Positions 1-9,216 are shown, counted from the first letter of the stretch. The stretch is DNA of 64,000 bases from Enterobacter pseudoroggenkampii (GCF_026420145.1 NZ_JAPMLV010000004.1:209468-273467), one strand, 5' to 3'. The notes: generated by a model from the letters alone, not told the origin. Numbers and translations: made by a program.

Positions 1-9
1 CATAACTCC

Positions 10-2571
10 ATGAGCACAATCGACAATTTCGACGCACATACGCCGATGATGCAGCAGTATCTGAAGCTGAAGGCACAGCATCCGGAAATCCTGCTGTTTT
101 ACCGTATGGGTGATTTTTACGAGCTGTTTTATGACGATGCTAAGCGTGCATCGCAGCTGCTCGACATCTCGTTGACCAAACGTGGCGCATCGGCAGGTGA
201 ACCCATCCCGATGGCAGGTATCCCGCACCACGCGGTAGAAAACTACCTGGCGAAACTGGTGAATCAGGGTGAGTCCGTCGCTATCTGCGAACAGATCGGC
301 GATCCGGCGACCTCAAAAGGCCCGGTGGAACGCAAAGTCGTGCGCATCGTCACGCCTGGCACCATCAGTGATGAAGCCCTGTTACAGGAGCGCCAGGATA
401 ACCTGCTGGCAGCGCTGTGGCAGGACGGTAAAGGGTATGGCTACGCGACGCTGGATATCAGCTCCGGACGTTTTCGTCTGAGTGAACCGGCTGACCGTGA
501 AACGATGGCAGCCGAACTGCAGCGTACCAACCCGGCAGAATTGCTCTATGCCGAAGATTTCGCCGAAATGGCGCTGATTGAAGGCCGTCGTGGGTTGCGT
601 CGTCGTCCGCTGTGGGAATTCGAAATTGATACCGCCCGCCAGCAGCTGAATCTGCAGTTTGGCACCCGCGACCTGATTGGCTTTGGCGTTGAAAATGCCC
701 CGCGCGGGCTGTGTGCGGCAGGGTGTCTCCTGCAGTACGTGAAAGATACCCAGCGCACCTCCCTGCCGCATATCCGCTCTATCACCATGGAGCGCCAGCA
801 GGACAGCATCATCATGGATGCCGCCACGCGCCGTAATCTGGAGATCACGCAGAACCTGGCGGGCGGCGTAGAAAACACGCTCGCGTCGGTCCTCGACAGT
901 ACGGTAACGCCAATGGGCAGCCGCATGCTGAAACGCTGGCTGCATATGCCGATTCGCGATACCGCTACGCTGGTTTGCCGTCAGCAGACGATTGCCGCCC
1001 TGCAGGATCGCTATACCGAGCTGCAGCCTGTCCTGCGCCAGGTGGGCGATCTGGAGCGTATCCTGGCTCGTCTGGCGCTGCGCACGGCACGACCGCGCGA
1101 CCTCGCGCGGATGCGTCATGCTTTCCAGCAGTTACCGGAACTCCGTGCACAGCTGAGCGACGTTGACAGCGCGCCGGTACAGAAACTCCGCGAAACCATG
1201 GGCGAATTTACCGAGCTACGCGAACTGCTGGAGCGCGCCATTATCGATGCGCCTCCGGTTCTGGTGCGTGATGGCGGCGTGATTGCCCCTGGCTACAACG
1301 AGGAACTGGACGAATGGCGCGCGCTGGCCGACGGTGCGACGGACTACCTCGACAAGCTGGAAATCCGCGAACGCGAACGTCTCGGGCTCGACACCCTGAA
1401 AGTGGGTTATAACGCGGTACACGGCTACTATATTCAGATCAGCCGCGGGCAGAGCCATTTGGCGCCGATTCACTACGTGCGTCGCCAGACGTTGAAAAAC
1501 GCCGAACGCTACATCATTCCTGAACTGAAAGAGTACGAAGATAAAGTCCTTACCTCGAAGGGTAAAGCGCTGGCGCTGGAAAAACAGCTTTATGACGAGC
1601 TGTTCGACATGCTGATGCCGCACCTGGCCGACCTGCAGCTGAGCGCCAGCGCGCTGGCGGAACTGGACGTGCTGGTGAACCTGGCAGAACGCGCGGAAAC
1701 GCTGAACTACACCTGCCCGACCTTTACCGACAAGCCTGGCATTCGTATCACTGAAGGTCGTCACCCTGTGGTAGAGCAGGTGCTGAATGAACCGTTCATC
1801 GCCAACCCGCTGAGCCTGTCACCGCAGAGAAGAATGCTGATCATTACCGGTCCGAACATGGGCGGTAAGAGTACCTATATGCGTCAGACGGCGCTGATTG
1901 CCCTGCTTGCCTATATCGGCAGCTACGTCCCGGCGCAAAACGTGGAGATTGGCCCCATCGACCGCATTTTTACCCGCGTCGGGGCAGCGGACGATCTGGC
2001 GAGCGGTCGCTCTACCTTCATGGTCGAGATGACCGAAACGGCAAACATTCTGCATAACGCGACGGAGCACAGCCTGGTGCTGATGGACGAAGTCGGACGC
2101 GGAACGTCAACCTATGACGGTTTGTCACTGGCATGGGCCTGTGCGGAAAGCCTCGCGAATAAAATCAAGGCCATGACGCTGTTCGCTACCCACTACTTCG
2201 AGCTGACGCAGCTGCCGGAGAAAATGGAAGGGGTTGCGAACGTTCATCTGGATGCGCTGGAGCACGGCGATACCATTGCCTTCATGCACACGGTGCAGGA
2301 TGGCGCGGCGAGCAAGAGCTATGGCCTGGCCGTCGCGGCGCTGGCAGGTGTACCGAAAGAGGTGATCAAGCGCGCGCGTCAGAAACTGCGTGAACTGGAA
2401 AGCCTCTCACCGAATGCGGCGGCGACGCAGATTGATGGTACGCAGATGTCGCTGCTGGTACCGGCGGAAGAGACATCGCCTGCCGTGGAAGCGCTGGAAA
2501 ACCTCGATCCGGATTCACTGACGCCACGTCAGGCGCTGGAGTGGATTTATCGTTTGAAGAGTCTGGTTTAG
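10..2571 (+). CDS. mutS: DNA mismatch repair ATPase MutS
   Basis: Recognises base mismatches and small loops in DNA and starts methyl-directed repair with MutL and MutH. The 853-residue product has the family's usual full length. The N-terminal mismatch-reading motif F36-Y-E38 is visible, followed by connector, lever and clamp regions. The C-terminal ABC-type ATPase has the Walker A motif GPNMGGKST near residue 614, the Walker B stretch [12 protein letters not shown] and the switch histidine in ATHYFE. The start at position 10 gives the canonical N-terminus; only nine bases precede it in the window, so its promoter is not seen. Repeats follow the stop codon, and then the variable mutS-rpoS segment. 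No sign of disruption. Identification is very secure. Confidence 0.99.
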   Translation: MSTIDNFDAHTPMMQQYLKLKAQHPEILLFYRMGDFYELFYDDAKRASQLLDISLTKRGASAGEPIPMAGIPHHAVENYLAKLVNQGESVAICEQIGDPATSKGPVERKVVRIVTPGTISDEALLQERQDNLLAALWQDGKGYGYATLDISSGRFRLSEPADRETMAAELQRTNPAELLYAEDFAEMALIEGRRGLRRRPLWEFEIDTARQQLNLQFGTRDLIGFGVENAPRGLCAAGCLLQYVKDTQRTSLPHIRSITMERQQDSIIMDAATRRNLEITQNLAGGVENTLASVLDSTVTPMGSRMLKRWLHMPIRDTATLVCRQQTIAALQDRYTELQPVLRQVGDLERILARLALRTARPRDLARMRHAFQQLPELRAQLSDVDSAPVQKLRETMGEFTELRELLERAIIDAPPVLVRDGGVIAPGYNEELDEWRALADGATDYLDKLEIRERERLGLDTLKVGYNAVHGYYIQISRGQSHLAPIHYVRRQTLKNAERYIIPELKEYEDKVLTSKGKALALEKQLYDELFDMLMPHLADLQLSASALAELDVLVNLAERAETLNYTCPTFTDKPGIRITEGRHPVVEQVLNEPFIANPLSLSPQRRMLIITGPNMGGKSTYMRQTALIALLAYIGSYVPAQNVEIGPIDRIFTRVGAADDLASGRSTFMVEMTETANILHNATEHSLVLMDEVGRGTSTYDGLSLAWACAESLANKIKAMTLFATHYFELTQLPEKMEGVANVHLDALEHGDTIAFMHTVQDGAASKSYGLAVAALAGVPKEVIKRARQKLRELESLSPNAAATQIDGTQMSLLVPAEETSPAVEALENLDPDSLTPRQALEWIYRLKSLV

Positions 2572-2587
2572 TTCTCTGCGGTCTTTT

Positions 2588-2712
2588 GCCCGGTGGCGCT
2601 GCGCTTACCGGGCCTACGGGTTTTGTAGGCCGGGTAAGGCGAAGCCGCCACCCGGCAAAACAGACCGCACGATGTTATCGCCCGGTAAGCGCAGCGCCAC
2701 CGGGCTTTTTTT
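2588..2712. repeat. REP/BIME cluster downstream of mutS
   Basis: Three palindromic units are visible: 2588-2613, about 2625-2656 and 2680-2705. Each pairs a GCCCGGTGGCG-type arm with a CTTACCGGGC-type arm, in alternating orientation, as in enterobacterial BIMEs. A run of T follows the last unit, so it may also help end transcription of mutS or of the convergent decarboxylase operon. Confidence 0.85.
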
Positions 2713-2932
2713 ACAACAGCGGCGGGATCGTCGGCACCTGAGGCGCCTCATCAATATCCTTCTGCGTCATGCGGAACGCTTCCGGATAATGCTCACGGCT
2801 GGTACGACGCAACGGTTCAGTGTCGCGCCAGGTATACAAACAATGCTGGCACTGGTAAACGGTCCAGACCCCTTTTACCGGCGACGTCGCCATCACTTCA
2901 ATATGCTCATCGGCACAACGTGGACAAATCAT
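2711..2932 (-). CDS. Hydroxyarylic acid decarboxylase subunit D
   Basis: Small 73-residue protein of the VdcD/BsdD/KpdD type, the third component of non-oxidative hydroxyarylate decarboxylases. A zinc-ribbon-like arrangement is visible: CPRC at residues 3-6 and CQHC further on, the two pairs that would hold a metal. It lies 10 bases downstream of the UbiD-like subunit C gene in the same operon, the usual B-C-D order. Its exact role in these enzymes is not settled in the family; it is commonly needed for full activity. Length and cysteine pattern match the family well. The assignment rests on sequence resemblance plus context. Confidence 0.88.
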   Translation of the reverse strand: MICPRCADEHIEVMATSPVKGVWTVYQCQHCLYTWRDTEPLRRTSREHYPEAFRMTQKDIDEAPQVPTIPPLL

Positions 2933-2942
2933 CTTTTCCTCC

Positions 2943-4370
2943 TTATTGGCGTGCTGCCAGCATCGCGGTCAGTTTTTCGGCCCAGGCTTTGGTTTCTGGG
3001 AGATCCTGTACCGGCTGGCTATAGTGGCCACGGGTGTCCGGTGCGACAGGCGTAGTGGCATCGATAATCAGTTTGTCGGTAATGCCCGCCGGGCTGGATC
3101 CAGGATCCAGTTCCAGCACCGACATGTTCGGCAGTTGCACCAAATCCCCTGCAGGATTCACTTTCGATGACAGCGCCCACATCACCTGCGGGAGGTTGAA
3201 CGGATCGACATCCTCATCCACCACGATCACCATCTTCACGTAGCCCAGACCGTGCGGCGTGGTCATGGCGCGCAAGCCGACCGCGCGGGCAAAACCGCCG
3301 TAACGTTTTTTGGTGGAGATAATCGCCAGCAGACCGTGGGTGTACATCGCGTTAACCGCCTGCACTTCCGGGAATTCTGCTTTCAGCTGCTGGTAGAGCG
3401 GCACGCAGGTAGCCGGTCCCATCAGATAGTCGATCTCGGTCCACGGCATGCCAAGGTAAAGGGATTCGAAAATCGGTTTGGTGCGGTAAGAGACTTTGTC
3501 GATACGGACAACCGTCATGTTACGGCCACCGGAGTAGTGCCCGGTAAACTCGCCGAAAGGCCCTTCGATTTCACGCTTGCGGCCCTCAATCACCCCTTCC
3601 AGGATCACTTCAGAACCCCACGGCACGTCGAAGCCGGTCAGCGGCGCGGTGGCAATAGGGTACGGGCTTTCACGCAGCGCGCCGGCCATTTCATACTCGG
3701 ACTGATCGTATTTCAGCGGCGTGGCGCCCATCAGGGTGATGATCGGGTCGTTGCCGAGGGTAATCGCAATCGGCAGGTCTTCGCCGCGCTCTTCCGCTTT
3801 GTGCAGATGCAGAGCGATATCGTGCATCGGTACCGGCTGCAGGCCGAGCTTGCGCTTGCCCTTCACTTCCATGCGGTAGATCCCGACGTTTTGCTTGCCG
3901 AAGTGATCCGGGTCAAGCGGATCGCGCGAGACGACACACGCTTTATCGAGATAAAAGCCCCCGTCACCGTCGTTCAGACGGAACAGCGGTAGAATATCGA
4001 ACAGGTTGATGTCTTCACCGTCCACCGTATTCTGCGCCCAGGCCGGGTTAGCGCGGCGCTCCGGTGTGACGGGGAATTTATCCCAGCGGCGGATAAACTC
4101 GTCGATCTGTTTTTTTACCGGAGTGTTCGCCGGCAGCCCCATCGAAATGGCGTGGTTCTGCCAGGAGCCGATGGTGTTCATCACCACGCGGGCATCGGTA
4201 AAGCCACGAATGTTGTCGAACCACAGCGCGGGCGCGCCGTCGCCAATGCGGCCGGTCGCGTTGGCTGCCGCTGCCAGATCGGGCTCAGCGTTTACCTCTT
4301 CCTCAATTTTCAGCAGTTGCCCTTGCTCATCGAGCGCCTGGAGGAAGCTTCTCAAATCATCAAATGCCAT
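2943..4370 (-). CDS. UbiD-family hydroxyarylate decarboxylase subunit C
   Basis: Catalytic subunit of a non-oxidative decarboxylase acting on phenolic acids such as 4-hydroxybenzoate, vanillate or protocatechuate; it uses prenylated FMN supplied by the neighbouring UbiX-like protein. The 475-residue length is normal. By comparison with fungal Fdc1, the acid-base triad appears to be R166 (in IYRMEV), E269 and E274 (in EGPFGE). The gene overlaps the upstream subunit B gene by 11 bases, implying translational coupling. It corresponds to the vdcC/bsdC/kpdC/ecdC group rather than to ubiquinone-pathway UbiD, because it sits with B and D subunits and a MarR regulator. The precise substrate cannot be read from sequence. 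Confidence 0.93.
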   Translation of the reverse strand: MAFDDLRSFLQALDEQGQLLKIEEEVNAEPDLAAAANATGRIGDGAPALWFDNIRGFTDARVVMNTIGSWQNHAISMGLPANTPVKKQIDEFIRRWDKFPVTPERRANPAWAQNTVDGEDINLFDILPLFRLNDGDGGFYLDKACVVSRDPLDPDHFGKQNVGIYRMEVKGKRKLGLQPVPMHDIALHLHKAEERGEDLPIAITLGNDPIITLMGATPLKYDQSEYEMAGALRESPYPIATAPLTGFDVPWGSEVILEGVIEGRKREIEGPFGEFTGHYSGGRNMTVVRIDKVSYRTKPIFESLYLGMPWTEIDYLMGPATCVPLYQQLKAEFPEVQAVNAMYTHGLLAIISTKKRYGGFARAVGLRAMTTPHGLGYVKMVIVVDEDVDPFNLPQVMWALSSKVNPAGDLVQLPNMSVLELDPGSSPAGITDKLIIDATTPVAPDTRGHYSQPVQDLPETKAWAEKLTAMLAARQ

Positions 4371-4962
4371 CTTTATTCTCCTGTGAAAAATGTTTCGCCT
4401 CCCGCAGCCCGTTCCAGCGTCGCGCCTTTTTATGCTCCAGACCGAACTGGTCGAGCACGCGGGTCACAATATGCTGGGTAATGTCATCTGCGGTCTGAGG
4501 GTGGTTGTAATACGCAGGCATAGGCGGCACCATCGCCACGCCCATGCGGGAGAGCGCAAGCATGTTCTCAAGATGAATGGTGCTGAGCGGCGTTTCACGG
4601 GGAACCAGCACCAGCTTGCGCCCCTCTTTCAACACCACATCCGCCGCACGTCCCACCAGCCCTTCGGCGTAACCCGCGCGGATACCCGCCAGCGTTTTCA
4701 TGCTGCAGGGAATGACGATCATGCCGTCGGTGCGAAACGAGCCGGAAGAGATAGTGGCGGCCTGGTCAGCCGGGCTGTGGACAACGTCAGCCAGCGCAGC
4801 GACGTCCTGCGCGGTGTAAGGCGTTTCCAGCTCAATGGTGGTTTTTGCCCACTTAGACATCACCAGATGGGTTTCCACCTCCGGCATGTCACGCAGTGCC
4901 TGCAATAAAGCCACACCCAGCGGCGCGCCCGTTGCTCCCGTCATTCCTACTATCAATCTCAT
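4360..4962 (-). CDS. UbiX-like flavin prenyltransferase, decarboxylase subunit B
   Basis: Makes the prenylated FMN cofactor for the UbiD-like partner encoded just downstream. The 200-residue protein begins with the FMN-binding signature GMTGATGAPLG at residues 6-16 and carries the family segments VPRETPLS and HLENM. It is the first gene of the B-C-D operon on the minus strand, and its end overlaps subunit C by 11 bases. The proteins known as Pad1, VdcB or KpdB have the same size. The upstream region shared with the divergent MarR gene holds two similar palindromes that may be operators. The general UbiX function is secure; assignment to this operon's enzyme is by context. Confidence 0.93.
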   Translation of the reverse strand: MRLIVGMTGATGAPLGVALLQALRDMPEVETHLVMSKWAKTTIELETPYTAQDVAALADVVHSPADQAATISSGSFRTDGMIVIPCSMKTLAGIRAGYAEGLVGRAADVVLKEGRKLVLVPRETPLSTIHLENMLALSRMGVAMVPPMPAYYNHPQTADDITQHIVTRVLDQFGLEHKKARRWNGLREAKHFSQENKDGI

Positions 4963-4980
4963 TCATCACCTCAATAATTT

Positions 4981-4994
4981 GTTCGTACACGAAC
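4981..4994. promoter_or_regulatory. Candidate MarR operator 1 (perfect palindrome)
   Basis: GTTCGTACACGAAC is a perfect 14-base palindrome 18 bases upstream of the subunit B start codon. It resembles a second site at 5037-5050 (11 of 14 positions the same). Its place between a MarR gene and its divergent operon suggests an operator. This is inference from symmetry and position only. Confidence 0.55.
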
Positions 4995-5036
4995 ATTATA
5001 AATAAGCTACTCCAGGATTGTTTTGCTGACAAGATC

Positions 5037-5050
5037 GTTCGCATACGATC
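5037..5050. promoter_or_regulatory. Candidate MarR operator 2
   Basis: GTTCGCATACGATC matches the palindrome at 4981-4994 at 11 of 14 positions and is nearly symmetric. It also lies within a longer GATCGT/ACGATC inverted repeat at 5033-5050. The two centres are 56 bases apart. It is a plausible second binding site for the MarR-type regulator encoded at 5134. Confidence 0.5.
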
Positions 5051-5133
5051 ACACGAATGGCTAAAAAATGCCGCGTTAAAATTGAGAGCAATAGCGGCTA
5101 TCATAGGGGGAGATTTTTTCCGTCGGAGTGTTC

Positions 5134-5541
5134 ATGGAACTAAGACAAGAGGCGTTCCACCTGTTACGTCAGCTTTTTCAACAGCATACCGCGCAGTGGC
5201 AACATGCCTTGCCGGAACTGACCAAGCCACAGTATGCGGTGATGCGCTCCATTGCCGAGCATCCAGGCATTGAACAGGTGGCATTGACTGAAGTCGCGGT
5301 CAGCACGAAAGCGACCCTGGCGGAGATGCTCAGCCGCATGGAGGCGCGTGGTCTGGTCAAACGCGAGCACGACCCTGCGGATAAGCGCCGTCGCTTTGTC
5401 TTCCTGACGCCAGAAGGGGAAGCCCTGCTTGCAGACTGCAAGCCGGTAGGCAATGAAGTTGATGAGGCCTTTTTAGGCCGTCTAAGCAAGGCCGAACGGG
5501 AGCAGTTCTCGGCGCTCATCAAAAAGATGATGCACGATTAA
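5134..5541 (+). CDS. MarR-family transcriptional regulator
   Basis: A winged-helix regulator of about 135 residues, divergent from the hydroxyarylate decarboxylase operon. MarR proteins next to such operons usually repress them and respond to phenolic acids; that role here is inferred. The winged-helix region lies at about residues 35-100, with the recognition-helix segment TKATLAEMLSRME and the wing segment DPADKRRRFVFLT. I chose ATG at 5134 because CGGAG at 5124-5128 is well spaced for it; a GTG at 5128 would add two residues. The gene runs towards the LysR gene, which ends at 5538 on the other strand, so their last four bases overlap. Confidence 0.9.
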   Translation: MELRQEAFHLLRQLFQQHTAQWQHALPELTKPQYAVMRSIAEHPGIEQVALTEVAVSTKATLAEMLSRMEARGLVKREHDPADKRRRFVFLTPEGEALLADCKPVGNEVDEAFLGRLSKAEREQFSALIKKMMHD

Positions 5542-6428
5542 TTCACGCTGGTGCGCATAAAATCGATAAAGGTGCGCACTTTCGCTGACACATGCCGGGC
5601 ATCAGGATACACCGCATAGATACCCTGCCGCGCAAAGGTATATTCCGGTAATACCGGGGCCAGTTTTCCCGCATCAAGCGCACCGCGTACCAGCCATTCC
5701 GGCAGTAACGCCACCCCACCGCCTGCGAGCGCAAAAGCCATAAGGGCCTGAGCGCTGTCGGCAAACAGGCGCGGCGCTTGTTTTATCTCCAGTATTTCAG
5801 GCGCACCGCTGGCATCTCTCACCTGCCAGCGCAGCGGCGAGGCCAGGCGCTCGTGGATGATCCAGTCGGCTTGCGCCAGCTGCGCAAGCGTTTCTATCGG
5901 ATGGTTAACGAGCCACCCGGGCGTCGCCACAGGGAGAATAGAAAAGTGCGAAATCAGCGCGGCGTGGTTGCGCGAATCGGCAAGCGTTCCCAGCCGGATG
6001 GCCACGTCAAAGCGCTCCGAGATAAGGTCGGCGTGCAGGGACGACGAAGCATGTCGTACGCGAAGATCCGGGTGCTGCTGGCTAAACCTGGCCAGCAGCG
6101 GCACCACCACCCGGGAGCCATACTCGGGCGTAGTGGTGATCCGCAGTTCGCCAGTAAGCCCCGCATGGTTCGCGCGGACATCTTCCTGCAGCCGTTCGGC
6201 GTCCTTCAGAAGCGCCACGCTGCGCTGATGAAAAAGCGCGCCCGCCTCGGTTAACGTCAGTCGACGGGTGGAGCGCAGCAGCAGCGTAACGCCCAGCTCA
6301 TCTTCAAGCTGGCGAATATTGAAGCTAACGACCGCTTTTGTCAGCCCCATCGCCTCGGCGGCCGCCGTAAAACTGCCGGTGTCGGCCACCGCGACAAACA
6401 TCTGCGTCCGCTGCAGGTTAATCATCAT
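5538..6428 (-). CDS. LysR-family transcriptional regulator
   Basis: A 296-residue LysR-type regulator. The N-terminal helix-turn-helix covers about residues 1-60 (MFVAVADTGSFTAAAE and the recognition segment VSFNIRQLEDELG), followed by a periplasmic-binding-protein-like effector domain. The reading frame stays open upstream to 6635, but two adjacent ATG codons at 6428 and 6425 give the standard family N-terminus. The gene is divergent from an MFS transporter, the classic layout for a LysR regulator controlling its neighbour. A perfect inverted repeat lies only 11 bases ahead of the start, which suggests autoregulation. The effector is unknown. It resembles the group of LysR proteins that control efflux or oxidoreductase genes. 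Confidence 0.92.
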   Translation of the reverse strand: MMINLQRTQMFVAVADTGSFTAAAEAMGLTKAVVSFNIRQLEDELGVTLLLRSTRRLTLTEAGALFHQRSVALLKDAERLQEDVRANHAGLTGELRITTTPEYGSRVVVPLLARFSQQHPDLRVRHASSSLHADLISERFDVAIRLGTLADSRNHAALISHFSILPVATPGWLVNHPIETLAQLAQADWIIHERLASPLRWQVRDASGAPEILEIKQAPRLFADSAQALMAFALAGGGVALLPEWLVRGALDAGKLAPVLPEYTFARQGIYAVYPDARHVSAKVRTFIDFMRTSVN

Positions 6429-6438
6429 CACGCCCTTT

Positions 6439-6461
6439 ACTGTCAAAATATTTTTGACAGT
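6439..6461. promoter_or_regulatory. 23-base perfect inverted repeat, likely LysR operator
   Basis: Arms ACTGTCAAAA (6439-6448) and TTTTGACAGT (6452-6461) are perfectly complementary around the three bases TAT. The element lies in the divergent promoter region of the LysR and MFS genes. It fits the dyad (with a T-N11-A core) typical of LysR binding sites. Function is inferred from symmetry and position. Confidence 0.65.
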
Positions 6462-6533
6462 ATATCGCGCTTTGTCAGGTTTATCCGTGATTACCGAGCC
6501 GATACGATACGCCACCTCACCGGAGGATCCACC

Positions 6534-7736
6534 ATGACGTATCGCAGCAAAGTCGCCGTTGTTTATCTGCTGGGCTTTTTTCTTGATTTGATCAACATGT
6601 TCATTGCCAGCGTCGCGTTCCCGGCAATGGCTCACGCCTTTAACGCCACGCCTTCGGCCCTTACCTGGGTTAGTAACGGGTACATTGCCGGCCTGACGCT
6701 GGTGATCCCGTTTAGCAGCGTGCTCACGCGCCGCATCGGGCCCAAGCGCGTCATCCTGCTCTCGCTTTTTCTGTTCAGCGCAGCCTCCGCAGCGGCGGGC
6801 CTGTCTGCAACGCTTGAAAGTCTGATCGCCTGGCGAATGATCCAGGGCGTGGGAGGAGGCTTACTGATCCCCGTTGGACAGGCGCTGACCTGGCAACAGT
6901 ATAAGCCTCACGAGCGTGCCAGACTCTCCTCGGCGGTGATGCTGGTCGCGCTGCTTGCCCCGGCCTGCTCCCCGGCTGTCGGCGGCGTGCTGGTGCAGAC
7001 GCTGGGCTGGCGATGGATATTTTTCGCCACGCTACCGGTCGCTATCGTGACCTTTGTTCTGGCCTGTCTGTGGCTTAAACACGAAAAACCCACGATGAAA
7101 GCGGCCAGACTGCTAAACCTGCCCTTGCTCACGGACCCGCTTTTACGTTTTTCCATGCTTGTCTATTTATGCGTTCCTGGCGTATTTATTGGGGTGAACG
7201 TCACGGGCATGTTTTATCTTCAGCACGTGGCGAACATGAGCCCAGCCGCAACGGGGATGCTCATGCTGCCGTGGTCCGTGGCATCGTTTATCGCCATCAC
7301 GGCAACGGGACGTTATTTTAACCGTATCGGTCCCCGGCCGCTGATCGTCATCGGCTGCCTGTTGCAGGCCACGGGTATCCTGCTATTGATTAACATCAGT
7401 TCGGCTACGCTGCTGCCTGCCGTTGCGTTTACCCTGATGGGCGCGGGAGGAAGCCTGTGCAGCAGTACGGCTCAGAGCAGCGCGTTTCTGACAACGCGCC
7501 GGGAAGAGATGCCCGATGCCAGCGCGCTGTGGAATCTCAATCGTCAGCTGAGCTTTTTTGCCGGTGCCCTGCTGCTTGCCCAAGTGCTGAACCTGGCTCA
7601 GGCGTGGCTGCCACCGCTCGCCGCCTGGCACGGGATGTTTATTTTTGCAGCAGGCATGACCTTGCTGCCTGTACTGTATGTTTTTCGTCTTAACAATTCG
7701 CAGGTGCTCACCCAGCTGCGACAGGAGAATTCATGA
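6534..7736 (+). CDS. MFS transporter, probable drug/metabolite exporter
   Basis: A 400-residue inner-membrane protein with about 12 hydrophobic segments. The cytoplasmic loop after segment 2 reads LTRRIGPKRV, matching the major facilitator motif A, and segment 5 contains SPAVGG, matching the antiporter motif C (GPxxGG), which points to proton-driven efflux. A strong ribosome site, GGAGG, lies about 10 bases ahead of ATG 6534. The gene shares four bases (ATGA) with the following NTF2-like gene, so the two are co-translated. The divergent LysR gene is the likely regulator. The substrate cannot be told from the sequence. Confidence 0.92.
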   Translation: MTYRSKVAVVYLLGFFLDLINMFIASVAFPAMAHAFNATPSALTWVSNGYIAGLTLVIPFSSVLTRRIGPKRVILLSLFLFSAASAAAGLSATLESLIAWRMIQGVGGGLLIPVGQALTWQQYKPHERARLSSAVMLVALLAPACSPAVGGVLVQTLGWRWIFFATLPVAIVTFVLACLWLKHEKPTMKAARLLNLPLLTDPLLRFSMLVYLCVPGVFIGVNVTGMFYLQHVANMSPAATGMLMLPWSVASFIAITATGRYFNRIGPRPLIVIGCLLQATGILLLINISSATLLPAVAFTLMGAGGSLCSSTAQSSAFLTTRREEMPDASALWNLNRQLSFFAGALLLAQVLNLAQAWLPPLAAWHGMFIFAAGMTLLPVLYVFRLNNSQVLTQLRQENS

Positions 7737-8113
7737 CGCCTTTCGAACACGACATTATCGACCTCCACATTGCGCTTGAAGACTGGTTAGGCAAAGGTGA
7801 AGGTGATTCCGACGCCCTGCACGCCCGTTTTCGTCCCGATTTTCTGATGATCCCGCCGGGCGGCGTTCATATCGACTATGACGGCCTTGTCAGCTTTCTG
7901 GAAAAACAGCGCGGAAGCCGTCCCGGACTGAAGATCGTCATTGATGAATTAACTACGCGCCAGGCGTGGCCTCACGGCGCGGTACTCCATTACCGGGAGA
8001 CGCAAACCCGGCCGGACCAGCCCGTTAACGTGCGCTGGTCAACCGCAGTGCTCAACCAGGAAGGCGATCGGATAGTGTGGCGTCTGCTGCACGAGACGGC
8101 GACGCAACCGTAA
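7733..8113 (+). CDS. DUF4440/NTF2-like protein
   Basis: A 126-residue protein of the SnoaL/DUF4440 type: small NTF2-like folds that either bind small molecules or act as simple enzymes. The shape is visible as an N-terminal helix (FEHDIIDLHIALEDWL), a central segment with FRPDFLMIPPGG, and C-terminal strands ending VWRLLHETA. The start overlaps the MFS stop codon by four bases, and AGGAG in the end of that gene serves as ribosome site, so the two genes form one operon. A role linked to the exported compound is possible but unproven. A strong terminator follows. Confidence 0.85.
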   Translation: MTPFEHDIIDLHIALEDWLGKGEGDSDALHARFRPDFLMIPPGGVHIDYDGLVSFLEKQRGSRPGLKIVIDELTTRQAWPHGAVLHYRETQTRPDQPVNVRWSTAVLNQEGDRIVWRLLHETATQP

Positions 8114-8121
8114 CACAAAAG

Positions 8122-8151
8122 AAAAAGGCCCGTCTCACGACGGGCCTTTTT
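8122..8151. terminator. Bidirectional terminator between DUF4440 gene and rpoS
   Basis: A GC-rich stem GGCCCGTC/GACGGGCC with loop TCAC is flanked by five A on the left and five T on the right. It can therefore end transcription of both converging units, the MFS-DUF4440 pair and nlpD-rpoS. Confidence 0.9.
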
Positions 8152-8164
8152 GACGAAAGGTAGC

Positions 8165-9157
8165 TTATTCGCGGAACAGCGCTTCGATATTCAGACCTTG
8201 CCCCTGCAGGATTTCACGCAGGCGGCGCAGACCTTCAACCTGAATCTGACGAACACGTTCACGGGTCAGGCCAATTTCGCGGCCGACGTCTTCCAGTGTC
8301 GCAGCTTCATACCCCAGTAAACCGAAACGACGTGCCAGCACTTCACGCTGTTTGGCGTTCAGTTCGAACAGCCATTTGACGATGCTCTGTTTCATGTCAT
8401 CGTCCTGCGTGGTGTCTTCCGGGCCGTTGTCTTTTTCATCGGCCAGGATGTCCAGCAGCGCTTTTTCGGAGTCGCCACCCAGCGGGGTGTCAACGGAGGT
8501 AATGCGCTCGTTGAGACGCAGCATACGGCTTACGTCATCAACCGGTTTATCGAGTTGTTCGGCAATTTCTTCTGCGCTTGGCTCGTGGTCCAGTTTATGG
8601 GACAACTCGCGCGCGGTGCGCAGATAAACGTTCAACTCTTTGACGATGTGGATCGGCAGGCGGATCGTACGGGTCTGGTTCATAATAGCCCGTTCGATGG
8701 TCTGACGAATCCACCAGGTCGCGTAGGTTGAGAAACGGAACCCGCGTTCCGGGTCAAACTTCTCAACTGCGCGGATGAGACCCAGGTTGCCCTCTTCAAT
8801 CAGATCCAGCAGAGCCAGACCACGATTGCCGTAACGGCGGGCAATTTTCACGACCAGTCGCAGGTTACTTTCAATCATGCGACGACGCGAGGCGACATCA
8901 CCACGCAAAGCACGACGTGCGAAATAGACTTCTTCTTCGGCCGTTAGCAGTGGGGAGTAACCAATCTCCCCAAGGTAAAGCTGAGTCGCGTCCAGTACAC
9001 GCTGTGTGGCACCCTGCGATAACAGCTCTTCTTCAGCCAAATCGTTATCACTGGGTTCCTCTTCTACTAAGGCTTTTTCGTCAAAAGCCTCTACTCCGTT
9101 CTCATCAAATTCCGCGTCTTCATTTAAATCATGAACTTTCAGCGTATTCTGACTCAT
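8165..9157 (-). CDS. rpoS: RNA polymerase sigma factor RpoS
   Basis: Sigma-38, master regulator of the general stress response and stationary phase. The 330-residue product has the family's regular length, with region 1.2/2 ([16 protein letters not shown]), region 2 ([33 protein letters not shown]) and region 4 helix-turn-helix ([20 protein letters not shown]). The frame is open to 9205, but ATG 9157 gives the known N-terminus MSQNTLK and has AGGAG nine bases upstream. It lies downstream of nlpD; in relatives the main rpoS promoter is inside nlpD and gives a long leader that binds small RNAs. That organisation is fully compatible with this sequence. It marks the end of the variable mutS-rpoS segment. 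Confidence 0.99.
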   Translation of the reverse strand: MSQNTLKVHDLNEDAEFDENGVEAFDEKALVEEEPSDNDLAEEELLSQGATQRVLDATQLYLGEIGYSPLLTAEEEVYFARRALRGDVASRRRMIESNLRLVVKIARRYGNRGLALLDLIEEGNLGLIRAVEKFDPERGFRFSTYATWWIRQTIERAIMNQTRTIRLPIHIVKELNVYLRTARELSHKLDHEPSAEEIAEQLDKPVDDVSRMLRLNERITSVDTPLGGDSEKALLDILADEKDNGPEDTTQDDDMKQSIVKWLFELNAKQREVLARRFGLLGYEAATLEDVGREIGLTRERVRQIQVEGLRRLREILQGQGLNIEALFRE

Positions 9158-9216
9158 AAGGTGGCTCCTACCCGTGATCCCTGAACGAGACACCCTGGCT
9201 GGCATGCCCCGTCAAA

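Noticed and set aside
2588..2712. Possible CRISPR or transposon end in the repeats after mutS
   Set aside because: The units are palindromic REPs in alternating orientation, with no spacers of regular length and no transposase.
6429..6635. Longer N-terminus for the LysR protein (365 residues)
   Set aside because: The extra 69 residues do not resemble LysR proteins and would cover the operator and promoter region; ATG 6428 gives the standard fold start.
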